NCBI GenBank assembly: GCA_014800605.1
Contig: JAAVFS010000025.1
Coordinates: 1-52,804 of the forward strand
Source: Bacteroidales bacterium
GTDB lineage: Bacteria > Bacteroidota > Bacteroidia > Bacteroidales > Muribaculaceae
DNA length: 52,804 bases
Direction: 5' to 3'
Position 1 is the stretch's first letter. Each line of letters begins with the position of its first letter. The position numbers were made by a program, and so were the translations under genes. This document shows positions 37,743-47,328 of this stretch, piece after piece. Below the pieces are notes generated by a model. That model saw nothing but the letters and a program-made list of their open reading frames with translations, was not told where the DNA came from and ran no database searches.

Positions 37743-39143
37743 ATGAAAAAACTTCTCATGGCAGCCGCCACAGCAGCAACTCTGCTCGCTGCCTGCTCCT
37801 CAAGCAAGACAGAACTGACCTCCAACGAAATCATCACCTCCGTCCCCGAGCGTGAGGTCGGGCAGACCGATATGGTAGCCTTTGCCGCCGAGCCTATTGA
37901 TACCGTCAGAATCGGCATCATCGGCCTCGGAATGCGTGGCCCCGGTGCCGTAGAGCGCCTTGCCAACATCGAAGGCACCGAGATACGCGCCCTCTGCGAC
38001 ATCGAGCCTGACCGCGTCAAGGCCGCCAACGAGATGCTCGTCGCAGCCGGCCGCCCCGCTGCCGACGAATATGCCGGCAACGACTCTATCTGGCGTGAGC
38101 TCGTAGCCCGCGACGACCTTGACCTCATCTACGTCGTGACCGACTGGGTCGACCATGCGAAGATGGGCGTCGAAGCCATGAATCAGGGTAAGCACGTAGC
38201 CATCGAGGTCCCCGCGGCAATGTCGCTCGACGAGATCTGGGAGCTCATCAACACATCCGAAAAGACCCGCCGCCACTGCATGATGCTCGAAAACTGCGTC
38301 TACGACTTCTTCGAGATGAACACCCTCAACATGGCTCAGCAGGGCCTCTTCGGCGACATCCTCCACACCGAGGGCAGCTATATCCACAATCTCGACCCCT
38401 TCTGGGAGCACTACTATGACAACTGGCGCATGGACTTCAACCGCCATCATCGCGGCGACGTCTATGCCACCCACGGCATGGGTCCTGCCTGCCAGCTCCT
38501 CGACATCCACCGCGGCGACCGCATGACCACCCTCGTAGCCATGGACACCAAGCCTGCATCCGGAGCAGCAGCGGCCGAGCGCATCTACGGCGAGCCGGTC
38601 GACTATCAGAATGGCGACCACACAATGACCATGATCCGCACCAACAATGGCAAGACCATACATATCCAGCACGATGTAGTCAATCCGCGCCCCTATTCGC
38701 GCATGTATCAGCTGACCGGCACCAAGGGCTTCGCCAACAAATATCCCGTCGAAGGATATGCCTTCGAGCCCGAAGCTCTCGATCCCGAGCAGATGCCCGA
38801 CCATGAGAATCTCTCCGGCCACGACTTCATCTCAGCCGCCCAGACCGAGGCACTCCTCGACCGGTACACCCATCCCATCGTCCGCGAGGTAGGCGATATC
38901 GCCCGCAAAGTAGGCGGTCACGGCGGCATGGACTATATCATGGACTATCGACTGATCTACTGCCTGCGCAACGGCCTTCCCCTCGACATGGATGTCTATG
39001 ACCTCGCCGAGTGGTGCGCCGTCGGCCCCCTCTCAGCTATCTCGATCGAAAATGGCTCCGCTCCCGTGGCCGTCCCCGACTTCACACGTGGCGCATGGGA
39101 TAAGGTCAAAGGATTCCGCCATGCAATGAAAGAAGAGAAATGA
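37743..39143 (+). CDS. Gfo/Idh/MocA-family lipoprotein, GH109-like (candidate alpha-N-acetylgalactosaminidase)
   Basis: Lipobox LLAACSSS; Rossmann VRIGIIGLGMRGPGAVERL; GH109-like motif HCMMLENCVYDFFEMNTLNMAQQGLFGDILHTEGSYIHNL. Confidence 0.85.
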   Translation: MKKLLMAAATAATLLAACSSSKTELTSNEIITSVPEREVGQTDMVAFAAEPIDTVRIGIIGLGMRGPGAVERLANIEGTEIRALCDIEPDRVKAANEMLVAAGRPAADEYAGNDSIWRELVARDDLDLIYVVTDWVDHAKMGVEAMNQGKHVAIEVPAAMSLDEIWELINTSEKTRRHCMMLENCVYDFFEMNTLNMAQQGLFGDILHTEGSYIHNLDPFWEHYYDNWRMDFNRHHRGDVYATHGMGPACQLLDIHRGDRMTTLVAMDTKPASGAAAAERIYGEPVDYQNGDHTMTMIRTNNGKTIHIQHDVVNPRPYSRMYQLTGTKGFANKYPVEGYAFEPEALDPEQMPDHENLSGHDFISAAQTEALLDRYTHPIVREVGDIARKVGGHGGMDYIMDYRLIYCLRNGLPLDMDVYDLAEWCAVGPLSAISIENGSAPVAVPDFTRGAWDKVKGFRHAMKEEK

Positions 39144-40183
39144 CTGACACCACTACCGACAAGAAACGAGTCCTCGTCATAGGCGCAGGCGGCTTCATCG
39201 GTGGCTTCATAGCCGCCGAGGGGCTCCGCCGCGGCCTCGACGTCACAGCCGCCATCCGCAAGTCGACCTCACGCCGCTATCTGACCGACCCGCGGCTCCA
39301 CTTCCTGACCCTCGACTACGACGACCCCCGTACTGTGGCAGAGGCCATGCAAGCCGCCCTCCCCGAGGGTGAGCGCTGGGACTATGTCATCCACAATCTC
39401 GGCGCCACCAAGTGCAACAATCCCGACGACTTCGACCGCATTAATTTCGGCTACGTCCGCACGATCGTCGAGGCGCTCAAGGCTGTCGGTAAGATCCCCG
39501 AGAAATTTCTCCTGATGAGCAGCCTGAGCGCCATCGGACCCGGCGATGAGAAGAATTACACCCCCCTGACCATCGACACCCCGGCTCGCCCAAACACCCG
39601 CTATGGCGTCTCCAAAATCCGTGCCGAGCAGTATCTTATCAACGAGTCCGGAATCCCCTTCGTCATCTTCCGTGCCACAGGCGTCTATGGCCCCCATGAG
39701 CAGGACTATCTGATGATGATCAAGAGCATCGACAGCCATCTCGATGTCGGCATGGGCTATCGCAAGCAGATGCTGACATTCATCTATGTCGACGACCTCG
39801 TCAACGCCATGTATGATGCCCTCCCCTCCGACGCAACAACCGGCCGCAGCTACATCATCTCCGAGCCCCGGGCCTACACCCAGCGAGAATTTCGCACCAT
39901 GGTCTCAAAGGCCCTTGGCGATCGCTTTGTCATCCCCCTGAAGCTCCCCATGTGGGTAGTCTACATAGCCTCCGTAGCCGCCGAGACTGTCGGCCGGCTG
40001 CGCCACAAGCCCTCGACCCTCAATCGCGACAAATTCAAGATAATGAAGCAGCGCAACTGGGCCTGCGACGTCACCCCCGCCTGTCGCGACTTCGGCTTCA
40101 AGGTCGAATACCCGCTCGAGCGCGGTGTCGAGGCTACCGTCAAGGCCTATCTCGAAGAAAAACGTCGATCCAAACATTCCTGA
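39140..40183 (+). CDS. NAD-dependent epimerase/dehydratase (extended SDR)
   Basis: VLVIGAGGFIGGFIAAEGLRRG; YGVSKIRAEQYL; overlaps the previous gene by ATGA. Confidence 0.9.
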   Translation: MTDTTTDKKRVLVIGAGGFIGGFIAAEGLRRGLDVTAAIRKSTSRRYLTDPRLHFLTLDYDDPRTVAEAMQAALPEGERWDYVIHNLGATKCNNPDDFDRINFGYVRTIVEALKAVGKIPEKFLLMSSLSAIGPGDEKNYTPLTIDTPARPNTRYGVSKIRAEQYLINESGIPFVIFRATGVYGPHEQDYLMMIKSIDSHLDVGMGYRKQMLTFIYVDDLVNAMYDALPSDATTGRSYIISEPRAYTQREFRTMVSKALGDRFVIPLKLPMWVVYIASVAAETVGRLRHKPSTLNRDKFKIMKQRNWACDVTPACRDFGFKVEYPLERGVEATVKAYLEEKRRSKHS

Positions 40184-40186
40184 GTC

Positions 40187-40468
40187 ATGTCAGAGCCGTC
40201 ATCATCCAGCCGCCCCCTATGGGTCACGATAGTCGCCCTGCTGGCCCTCGCCCCCTTGGCGCTCTTCCCTCTGCTGCTGCGCCATGTCGAGCCCGGCATG
40301 ATGATATTCGTCAAGCTTTACGTCCCATACGCCCTCTTCACGGCCATACTCGCGTGGGTATGCTGGCCTCGCAGGCGCGATATGTTCTGGATTCTGATCA
40401 TCCTTCTGCTCCTCTCTCACGTAGCCATCTGGCTCCCCACGCTCACGGGAGTCAGTGTCAACCCCTGA
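40187..40468 (+). CDS. Small integral membrane protein (about 3 TM), unknown function
   Basis: 93 aa, hydrophobic; 3 nt after the preceding stop, so probably co-transcribed. Confidence 0.65.
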   Translation: MSEPSSSSRPLWVTIVALLALAPLALFPLLLRHVEPGMMIFVKLYVPYALFTAILAWVCWPRRRDMFWILIILLLLSHVAIWLPTLTGVSVNP

Positions 40469-40489
40469 ACAACATAAACAAATCACGAT

Positions 40490-41143
40490 ATGAAAGTCAT
40501 AAATTTCGCAGACCAAAAGTCAGTCATCAGCCAGTATATGATGGAGCTCCGCAACGTCGACATACAGCGCGACATGCTCCGCTTCCGCCGCAACCTCGAG
40601 CGTATCGGCGAGTTAATGGCCTATGAGATAAGCCGCACACTCAATTATCGCAAGGAGACGATCACCACGCCGCTCGCCCCGTGCGAGTGTGACGTCATCG
40701 CCGACCAGGTGGTGCTCGCCACCATCTTCCGCGCCGGTGTCCCCTTCCATCTGGGCTTTCTCAACATCTTCGACACAGCTCAGAATGCCTTCGTCTCAGC
40801 CTATAGAAAATACAAGGAAAAGGAAAATTTCGATGTCTGCATCGAATATCTTGCCTCACCGCGACTCGACGACAAGGTGCTCATCATCGCCGACCCCATG
40901 CTCGCCACCGGAGCATCCATGGAGCTCAGCTACCGCGCTCTGCTGACCAAGGGTACCCCACGCGAGATCCACGTTGCCTCCGTGATAGCCTCATCAAAGG
41001 CCATTGACTATATCAAGGCTACCTTCCCCGATGCCGAGACGACCGTCTGGGTAGGCGCCATCGACCCGGATATCAACTCCCACAGCTACATCGTCCCCGG
41101 TCTGGGCGATGCCGGCGACCTTGCCTACGGAGTCAAAGAGTAA
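40490..41143 (+). CDS. upp: Uracil phosphoribosyltransferase
   Basis: LATIFRAGVPFHLGFLN; VLIIADPMLATGASMELSY; AIDPDINSHSYIVPGLGDAGDLAYG. Confidence 0.95.
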   Translation: MKVINFADQKSVISQYMMELRNVDIQRDMLRFRRNLERIGELMAYEISRTLNYRKETITTPLAPCECDVIADQVVLATIFRAGVPFHLGFLNIFDTAQNAFVSAYRKYKEKENFDVCIEYLASPRLDDKVLIIADPMLATGASMELSYRALLTKGTPREIHVASVIASSKAIDYIKATFPDAETTVWVGAIDPDINSHSYIVPGLGDAGDLAYGVKE

Positions 41144-41147
41144 GCCG

Positions 41148-42197
41148 ATGATAGCAGTCACCCACGACATACCCTACAAACTCTTCAACACGATGGGAAT
41201 AGCCGGACGAGCCGCCGCCGTGGCCGTCTGGGATGCTCCCGATGACCTCCCTACGCTCTTTTCCGACCTGGCCGGGAGTCTGCCGGCCCCCGTCAAACCT
41301 ATCGGCCAGGGGAGCAACATCCTCTTCCCTGACGGCCGATTCGAGGGGACAATCCTGCTCAGCGGCTTTACGGTGGTTGAGCCGATAGAATCTCCTGAAG
41401 CGGGCGTCACATTCCGTATAGGTGCCGGAAAGCGCCTTGACGATTTCATAGCCGAGACCGCTGCCGAGGGCCTTTGGGGGCTCGAAAACCTCTCCCACAT
41501 CCCCGGTACAGCCGGAGCAGCAGCCGTGCAGAATGTCGGCGCCTATGGCGTGGAGTTTGCCGACTGCCTGGTGGCCGTGACCTGCTATGATGTCGCCGAC
41601 CGACGCTTTGTCACCCTGCCGGCCGGCGAGCTCGGCTACGGGTATCGCGACTCAGCCTTCAAGCACCCGCCGATGCGTGGGCGAATGATAATCTGCAGCG
41701 TCGACGTGCGCCTCAGTCGCGTGCCGGCCCCGCATCTCGATTATGGCAACCTCCGCAGCTGTCTCAAGGGCGCGGTGCCGACCCCGCTGGCCGTCCGCGA
41801 AGCCATCGTCGCGACCCGCCGCTCCAAGCTCCCCGAGATCACCGAGGCCGGCAGCGCAGGCAGTTTCTTTAAGAATCCCGTAGTCAGTGTCGACCGCCTC
41901 TCTGCAATACGTGAAAAGGCTGAATCAGCCGGAATCGATACATCCTCAATGCCTGTCTATCAGCTCGCTGACTCCCCCGGCCACGCGAAGCTCTCAGCCG
42001 CCTGGCTCATCGACCGCTCCGGTCTCAAGGGAGCCCGAGTAAGGTCAGCCGTCACCTGGCAAACGCAGCCGCTCGTCATCGTCAACGCTGACGGGCATGC
42101 CACCTCTGCCGATGTCAAAGCCCTGGCCGAGCATATCATTGCGGAGGTCGACAGCCGCTTCGGCGTCAGACTCACACCGGAAGTAGAATATTTGTAA
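41148..42197 (+). CDS. murB: UDP-N-acetylenolpyruvoylglucosamine reductase
   Basis: Start MIAVTHDIPYKLFNTMGIAGRA at 41148; PIGQGSNILF; GLENLSHIPGTAGAAAVQNVGAYG; GSAGSFFKNP. Confidence 0.96.
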   Translation: MIAVTHDIPYKLFNTMGIAGRAAAVAVWDAPDDLPTLFSDLAGSLPAPVKPIGQGSNILFPDGRFEGTILLSGFTVVEPIESPEAGVTFRIGAGKRLDDFIAETAAEGLWGLENLSHIPGTAGAAAVQNVGAYGVEFADCLVAVTCYDVADRRFVTLPAGELGYGYRDSAFKHPPMRGRMIICSVDVRLSRVPAPHLDYGNLRSCLKGAVPTPLAVREAIVATRRSKLPEITEAGSAGSFFKNPVVSVDRLSAIREKAESAGIDTSSMPVYQLADSPGHAKLSAAWLIDRSGLKGARVRSAVTWQTQPLVIVNADGHATSADVKALAEHIIAEVDSRFGVRLTPEVEYL

Positions 42198-42218
42198 ATC
42201 CTTAACTCCAAGCCAGAT

Positions 42219-43535
42219 ATGAGTACATTTACCATCGAAGGCGGTTGCCGCCTAAGCGGTGAAATCACCCCCCAGGGAGCCAAAAACGAGGCTCTCCAGA
42301 TCATCAGCGCCACTCTCCTCACATCAGAGCCTGTCACCATCAACAATATCCCCGACATCCTCGATATACGCAATCTCATCGCCCTCCTCACTGACATGGG
42401 TGTCAAGGTCGAGCGTCACAGCCCCAACAGCTATACATTCCAGGCCTCCGAGATCAATAGTGACTTCCTTGACAGCAGGGAGTTCGTCAAGCGTTGCGCC
42501 TCCCTGCGCGGCTCTGTACTCGTAGTCGGTCCGCTCCTGGCGCGCTTCGGCAAGGCCTACTTCCCGCGTCCCGGCGGCGACAAGATCGGACGCCGCAAGG
42601 TCGATACCCACATCACGGGCCTCATCAACCTCGGCGCCACTCTCGAGGCTGCTCCCGACCGTCGCGCCTACCTCCTCCAGACCCCTGAAGGTGAGCGCCT
42701 GACAGGCACTTATATGCTCCTCGACGAAGCCTCTGTGACCGGTACGGCCAACATCGTCATGGCAGCAACCCTCGCCCGCGGAGTGACCACCATCTACAAT
42801 GCCGCATGCGAGCCCTATCTCCAGCAGCTCTGCCGGCTGCTCGTAGCCATGGGGGCGCGCATCGACGGCATCGGGTCCAATCTTCTGACTATCACCGGTA
42901 CAGAATCTCTCGGCGGCGCCACCCATCGCGTGCTCCCCGACATGATCGAGGTCGGCAGCTTCATCGGCATGGCCGCGATGACCCGCAGCTCTATCACCAT
43001 CAAGGACGTATCGCGCCGCAACCTCGGTATCATCCCCGAGTGTTTCCGCCGCCTCGGCATCACGATCGAGGAGCGTGGCGACGACCTCTATATCCCCGCC
43101 AAGGAGTGCTACGAAGTCGAGACCCACATGGACGGCTCCGTGCTGACCATCGCCGATGCACCCTGGCCCGGACTGACCCCCGACCTGCTCTCCGTAATGC
43201 TCGTGGTAGCCACGCAGTGCTATGGCGAAGTGCTCATCCATCAGAAAATGTTTGAGAGCCGACTCTTCTTCGTCGACCATCTCATAGATATGGGTGCCAA
43301 GATCATCCTCTGCGACCCCCACCGTGCCGTCGTCATCGGACTCGACCATCATCCCGAGTTGAGAGCCAACCATATGCACTCCCCCGACATCCGCGCCGGT
43401 ATCGCCATGCTGATCGCCGCCATGTCGGCCAGAGGCACCAGTACAATCGACAATATCGAGCAGATCGACCGCGGCTACGAGAATATCGACACACGCCTCA
43501 ACGCCCTGGGCGCACGCATCACCCGCATCCCCTGA
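42219..43535 (+). CDS. murA: UDP-N-acetylglucosamine 1-carboxyvinyltransferase
   Basis: FTIEGGCRLSGEITPQGAKNEALQIISATLL; RGSVLVVGPLLARFGKAYFPRPGGDKIGRRKVDTHI. Confidence 0.97.
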   Translation: MSTFTIEGGCRLSGEITPQGAKNEALQIISATLLTSEPVTINNIPDILDIRNLIALLTDMGVKVERHSPNSYTFQASEINSDFLDSREFVKRCASLRGSVLVVGPLLARFGKAYFPRPGGDKIGRRKVDTHITGLINLGATLEAAPDRRAYLLQTPEGERLTGTYMLLDEASVTGTANIVMAATLARGVTTIYNAACEPYLQQLCRLLVAMGARIDGIGSNLLTITGTESLGGATHRVLPDMIEVGSFIGMAAMTRSSITIKDVSRRNLGIIPECFRRLGITIEERGDDLYIPAKECYEVETHMDGSVLTIADAPWPGLTPDLLSVMLVVATQCYGEVLIHQKMFESRLFFVDHLIDMGAKIILCDPHRAVVIGLDHHPELRANHMHSPDIRAGIAMLIAAMSARGTSTIDNIEQIDRGYENIDTRLNALGARITRIP

Positions 43536-43539
43536 ATAT

Positions 43540-43587
43540 AAGACCCCGTTACCCAGTGTTTTAACAAAAATTGGGGAACGGGGTCTT
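43540..43587. terminator. Inverted repeat after murA (possible terminator)
   Basis: aagaccccgtt ... aacggggtctt, no strong T-run. Confidence 0.45.
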
Positions 43588-43593
43588 AATCGT

Positions 43594-43644
43594 GAATAAA
43601 AAAACATCGGGTGGACCTGACCGAATTCGGTTGAGGCCCACCCG
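43594..43644 (-). terminator. Intrinsic terminator for the GH27 gene
   Basis: cgggtgg...ccacccg (43608-43644) followed on the minus strand by a T-run (aataaaaaaaca on +). Confidence 0.7.
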
Positions 43645-43663
43645 ACTGCTTTATGGAGGTGGA

Positions 43664-46519
43664 TTAGCGTACGTAGTAGAGGCTGCCGGCGGCGAGGTAG
43701 ATGCCGGGTGCGAGGGTGACGCGGTTTGTGCCCTCAGCCAGGTCGGCTGCGGCAGCCGTTCGGCCGTCAGTGGTGTAGACTATGAGGGAGCCTGCACTCT
43801 CGGCTTCGACTATCAGCGCCCCGTCCGTAGCTTTGATTACAAGCCCTTCGGGAGCAGCCTTCACGCACTCTACGCCGGCTGCTGCGATGCTGAGTTCCGA
43901 CGATACGGCGGGAGCCACAGCCGGCGTGCCGCTATAGCGCGCGGTGAAGATGTGCCCTGTGATGGTGTCAAGGCCTGAGTGGCGATAGGCAGCCTTATTG
44001 TCATCGCCGACCGGAAGGGTAGCGATCACATTGCCGTCCTGAAGTAGCTGGATATAGGCCCCTTCAGCAGGTGCATCGGCCGATACGGTGGCTGTCAGAG
44101 TGAACGGAGCTGCATAGTCGCCCGACTCCGATTCGGAAGTCAGGGATATCGTAGCGCCTTCCTTACGTCCGAGAGGCGTGACGCGGTAGAGAGCGCTGGC
44201 GTGCTCGCGCAGGAAGGGCTTATACTCCGAGTCAGAGTATGTTCCGGCGTTTTCGCCTGTCCACATATCCTTGACTGTGGCCTTCTGACCCGCTGCGAGG
44301 CCGGCGAGAGCGAGGTCGAGAGTGACTTCAGCCGAATAGTCGGGGGTCGGATCGACGGTGAATACGCGGAACTCGACAGTCGCGCCTTCCGGTGCATTAC
44401 GGGTGTCATAGTCGAGGCCTACGCGGGAGCGGAATGTCACGAAGTCGTGTCCGGCCGGCAGGTCGTATGGGATGATAGCCGGAGAGTTGCAGCCGATGCC
44501 TGACTGATAGGCAGTTCCACCGATATTGAGGGTGTTGCCGTCGTTGTTGCGGTTGAGGCGGGGCAGCTGGTTATAGCCGTTGATGACGTCAGAAGCCCAC
44601 TTCATGGTGGTCAGTGACACCTCGGTGCCATCGGCCTTGACGAGCATCGGGTCGACCCAGTCGGCATGGTCGTAGGCGAATCCGTCGCCACCGTTGGTGA
44701 CTACGAGATAGAGCCTTTCAGCCCCGGCTATCGGAGCTTCGAGGTCTACATAGTCATAATCGCTGTTGCGAGAGATGTAGCCGCTGCAGGCCGCCTGGAG
44801 GGTCGGGTCGATGCGCACCTCTTTGTTTCCGGCAGTCCACTGGTCGGTCCACTCATCGCGGTAGGTGGGGTCATAGTCGAAGACGTAGAATTCGACCGAC
44901 GACTTGCTACCCTGGTCGGAGCCTGTATTGTCAAGGCCACCGATGGCGTCGAACGCTGTCACTCCCTCCGGCAGGTCAAAGACGACTACCGAATTGGCAT
45001 GTACAGCCAGGCCTTTGTCATATTTGACGCCATCGACCGAGAGCCGGCCACCCTCAAGGTTGGTGTTGACGTGGAGCGATCCCCATCCTACGGTCTGACG
45101 CACCGGTGAGAGTGTGGTGAGATCGACCTTTGAGCCGTCCTTCATGGTCAGTGTGGGATTGATCCAGTCGGCATGGTCAGAGTCGAAACCGTCGCCACCG
45201 TCAGTGACTATCAGGTAGAGCTGGCGCGTCCCTTCGGGGATGTCGGCATGCACCTCGGTAGCGTGGCCTGTGGTGAGATAGGAGATAGTGCCGGAGCGAT
45301 AGAGCGCTCCCTCGACAGCCAGAAATTCGCTGCCGCCGGTGTTGAAGAGGGCTACAAAGCGGTCGCCGTTGGCCGGGTCGATAGCTGTCCAGGTGATGTG
45401 GTTGTTGAGGTTGCGTGCCTGTTGGTTGGCGGTCGAATAGTGGTGCATGTAGATGACGTCGTCGTTGGTCAGCAGGGCGTTGGTGGCCTCGTCATTCTGC
45501 GGCATGTCACCGCCGAACATCAGCGGCGACTTGAAGATGGTCCAGAGGTTCATCATCGTCAGTTGCTCATCGGGGGTGAAGGCTGACCAGCGCTCGGCGC
45601 CGCGCTCACCACGGATTGAGATCTTGCCCAAGGGGAGCATATCGGCATCGGGCCATGTGCCGGGGGCGATGTAGGGGGCCCACTTTGCGCAGATGCCAAA
45701 CTGATAGTTGAGCTGGCTCCAGTTGTCCCAGAAGTCGTCGACAGTACGCCACATATTGGCGTGGTTCACTACATGGTCTACACGGTCGATCGGAGTCTCG
45801 CCGGGAGAGATCGAGAGCACCATTGGGCGCCCCGACTGGTCGATGCCTTTACGGATCATCTCGATCTCGGCTGTGTGGTAGGGGCGCGAGAGGTCGTCGA
45901 CCTTGATGAAGTCGACACCCCACTCGGCGTAGAGGTCAAAGATAGAGTTGTAGTATTCCTGCGCGCCCGGCTTGCGATAGTCCACCTTGTAGTTGTCGCG
46001 CAGCCATGTGCAGGCCGAGTCGTTGGAGGCTATCATGTCGAGGGTGATACCGTCGGTTCCTTTGACGGGGAACTTGCGGTTGGCAGCCTCTTTGGGGAGG
46101 CCACGCATGATGTGTATGCCGAATTTCAGGCCTTTGGAGTGCACATAGTCGGCAAGCGGCTTGAAGCCTTTGCCGTCGGCAGCCGAGGGGAAGCGGTTGA
46201 GGGCCGGAGTGTAGCGACCCCACTCGTCATAAACATATCTGGGGTTGGTCTGATTGTAGCCGCCGGCCTTGTCATTCTCGACAAACCATCGGATGTCGAC
46301 CACGATATATTCCCATCCGTGCTGAGCCAGGTTGGCCGCCATATAGTCGGCGTTGGCCTTTACTTCCGATTCGACAACGGTAGGACCGAAGCAGTCCCAT
46401 GAGTTCCAGCCCATAGGCGGGGTGACAGCCCATGAGTGAAATTCAGGCCCGCGTCCGTCCTGAGCCGATCCGACGAGGGCCGTGAGCGACAGCACAGCTG
46501 TCAGTAAGAGTTTTTTCAT
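43664..46519 (-). CDS. GH27 alpha-galactosidase/alpha-N-acetylgalactosaminidase-like with two NPCBM-like domains
   Basis: Start MKKLLLTAVLSLTALVGSAQ at 46519; PPMGWNSWDCFG; WGVDFIKVDDLSRP; MWRTVDDFWDNW; repeated LYLIVTDGGDGFDSDHADWINPTL / LYLVVTNGGDGFAYDHADWVDPML. Confidence 0.93.
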   Translation of the reverse strand: MKKLLLTAVLSLTALVGSAQDGRGPEFHSWAVTPPMGWNSWDCFGPTVVESEVKANADYMAANLAQHGWEYIVVDIRWFVENDKAGGYNQTNPRYVYDEWGRYTPALNRFPSAADGKGFKPLADYVHSKGLKFGIHIMRGLPKEAANRKFPVKGTDGITLDMIASNDSACTWLRDNYKVDYRKPGAQEYYNSIFDLYAEWGVDFIKVDDLSRPYHTAEIEMIRKGIDQSGRPMVLSISPGETPIDRVDHVVNHANMWRTVDDFWDNWSQLNYQFGICAKWAPYIAPGTWPDADMLPLGKISIRGERGAERWSAFTPDEQLTMMNLWTIFKSPLMFGGDMPQNDEATNALLTNDDVIYMHHYSTANQQARNLNNHITWTAIDPANGDRFVALFNTGGSEFLAVEGALYRSGTISYLTTGHATEVHADIPEGTRQLYLIVTDGGDGFDSDHADWINPTLTMKDGSKVDLTTLSPVRQTVGWGSLHVNTNLEGGRLSVDGVKYDKGLAVHANSVVVFDLPEGVTAFDAIGGLDNTGSDQGSKSSVEFYVFDYDPTYRDEWTDQWTAGNKEVRIDPTLQAACSGYISRNSDYDYVDLEAPIAGAERLYLVVTNGGDGFAYDHADWVDPMLVKADGTEVSLTTMKWASDVINGYNQLPRLNRNNDGNTLNIGGTAYQSGIGCNSPAIIPYDLPAGHDFVTFRSRVGLDYDTRNAPEGATVEFRVFTVDPTPDYSAEVTLDLALAGLAAGQKATVKDMWTGENAGTYSDSEYKPFLREHASALYRVTPLGRKEGATISLTSESESGDYAAPFTLTATVSADAPAEGAYIQLLQDGNVIATLPVGDDNKAAYRHSGLDTITGHIFTARYSGTPAVAPAVSSELSIAAAGVECVKAAPEGLVIKATDGALIVEAESAGSLIVYTTDGRTAAAADLAEGTNRVTLAPGIYLAAGSLYYVR

Positions 46520-46592
46520 GATAAAGTGTGTGATAATGATTTGATGATAATTGGGTTTCTGTTTTTTTGACGCCTCAGGCGGCGCAGGCGGA

Positions 46593-47189
46593 TTAAGCCT
46601 TGTCTGGGAGACTCTCCTTGGGAGCTTCGGCGGCTTTAGCCTGAGCGCGATTGTAGGCGCTGACAAAAGCGACTGTCACGAAGAAGGCTACTGAGATGAC
46701 TATAAGGCCGAGCCCCATCATCAGTGCCTGCGTGTTCTCATGCTTTATCAGGTTACAGGCCAGCACGACGCCATCGGCAAGCACCAGGACAGGCATGGCA
46801 TACATCCAAATCGGGAGATTGACGGCCTTCAGGTTGACAGCCATCGAATAGATCAGCGACACGGAGAAGAGCACGAGTATCGCGCCTATGATGAAGAGGA
46901 ACAGCGAGCGGAACGACTCCGGTGTGATCAGGATCATCGCGCCGAGGATTATTGCTGCTATAGTTGATATCCAGCTGATCATCAGAGCTATACCTGACGG
47001 CTTCTTGTCGGCCGACTTGCCTCGGCGGTCGAGGAGGGTCAGCAGATTAAGGACGCCGGGGATCAGGAAGAGCAGCCCTGTGATGAGCAGCAGCGAGCTG
47101 ATGACACCCGTATTATTGTGGATTAAGCATACGATCAGGCCAATGGCAAAGATGATGATACTTCCGATGACAAATGATTTGGATTTCAT
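46593..47189 (-). CDS. DUF308/HdeD-like multi-TM membrane protein
   Basis: Six hydrophobic helices; GSIIIFAIGLIVCLI, LITGLLFLIPGVLNLL, ILGAMILITPESFRSLFLFIIGAILVLFS. Confidence 0.7.
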   Translation of the reverse strand: MKSKSFVIGSIIIFAIGLIVCLIHNNTGVISSLLLITGLLFLIPGVLNLLTLLDRRGKSADKKPSGIALMISWISTIAAIILGAMILITPESFRSLFLFIIGAILVLFSVSLIYSMAVNLKAVNLPIWMYAMPVLVLADGVVLACNLIKHENTQALMMGLGLIVISVAFFVTVAFVSAYNRAQAKAAEAPKESLPDKA

Positions 47190-47223
47190 AGTTATTTACT
47201 TATTAGCAGTTAGATTTTAATGG

Positions 47224-47251
47224 CAAATATAATCATTATTGACTATCTTTG
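47224..47251. promoter_or_regulatory. Divergent -7 boxes (DUF308 gene / mtnN operon)
   Basis: TATATTTG on - (47231-47224) and TATCTTTG on + (47244-47251), 12 nt apart. Confidence 0.6.
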
Positions 47252-47328
47252 CACTATATAACAGCCGATTCGATGTTAAAGTTTGAATATCGGGCGACTC
47301 GGTCGGCCGTAAAATCAGATAGAATAGT

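Noticed and set aside
37800-38822. 340-aa minus-strand ORF opposite the GH109-like gene
   Set aside because: Same codon-bias artefact; no start context or recognisable family.
42324-43607. 427-aa minus-strand ORF opposite murA
   Set aside because: Shadow ORF caused by codon bias; low-complexity G/D/V/H-rich translation with no domain signal, and murA is certain.
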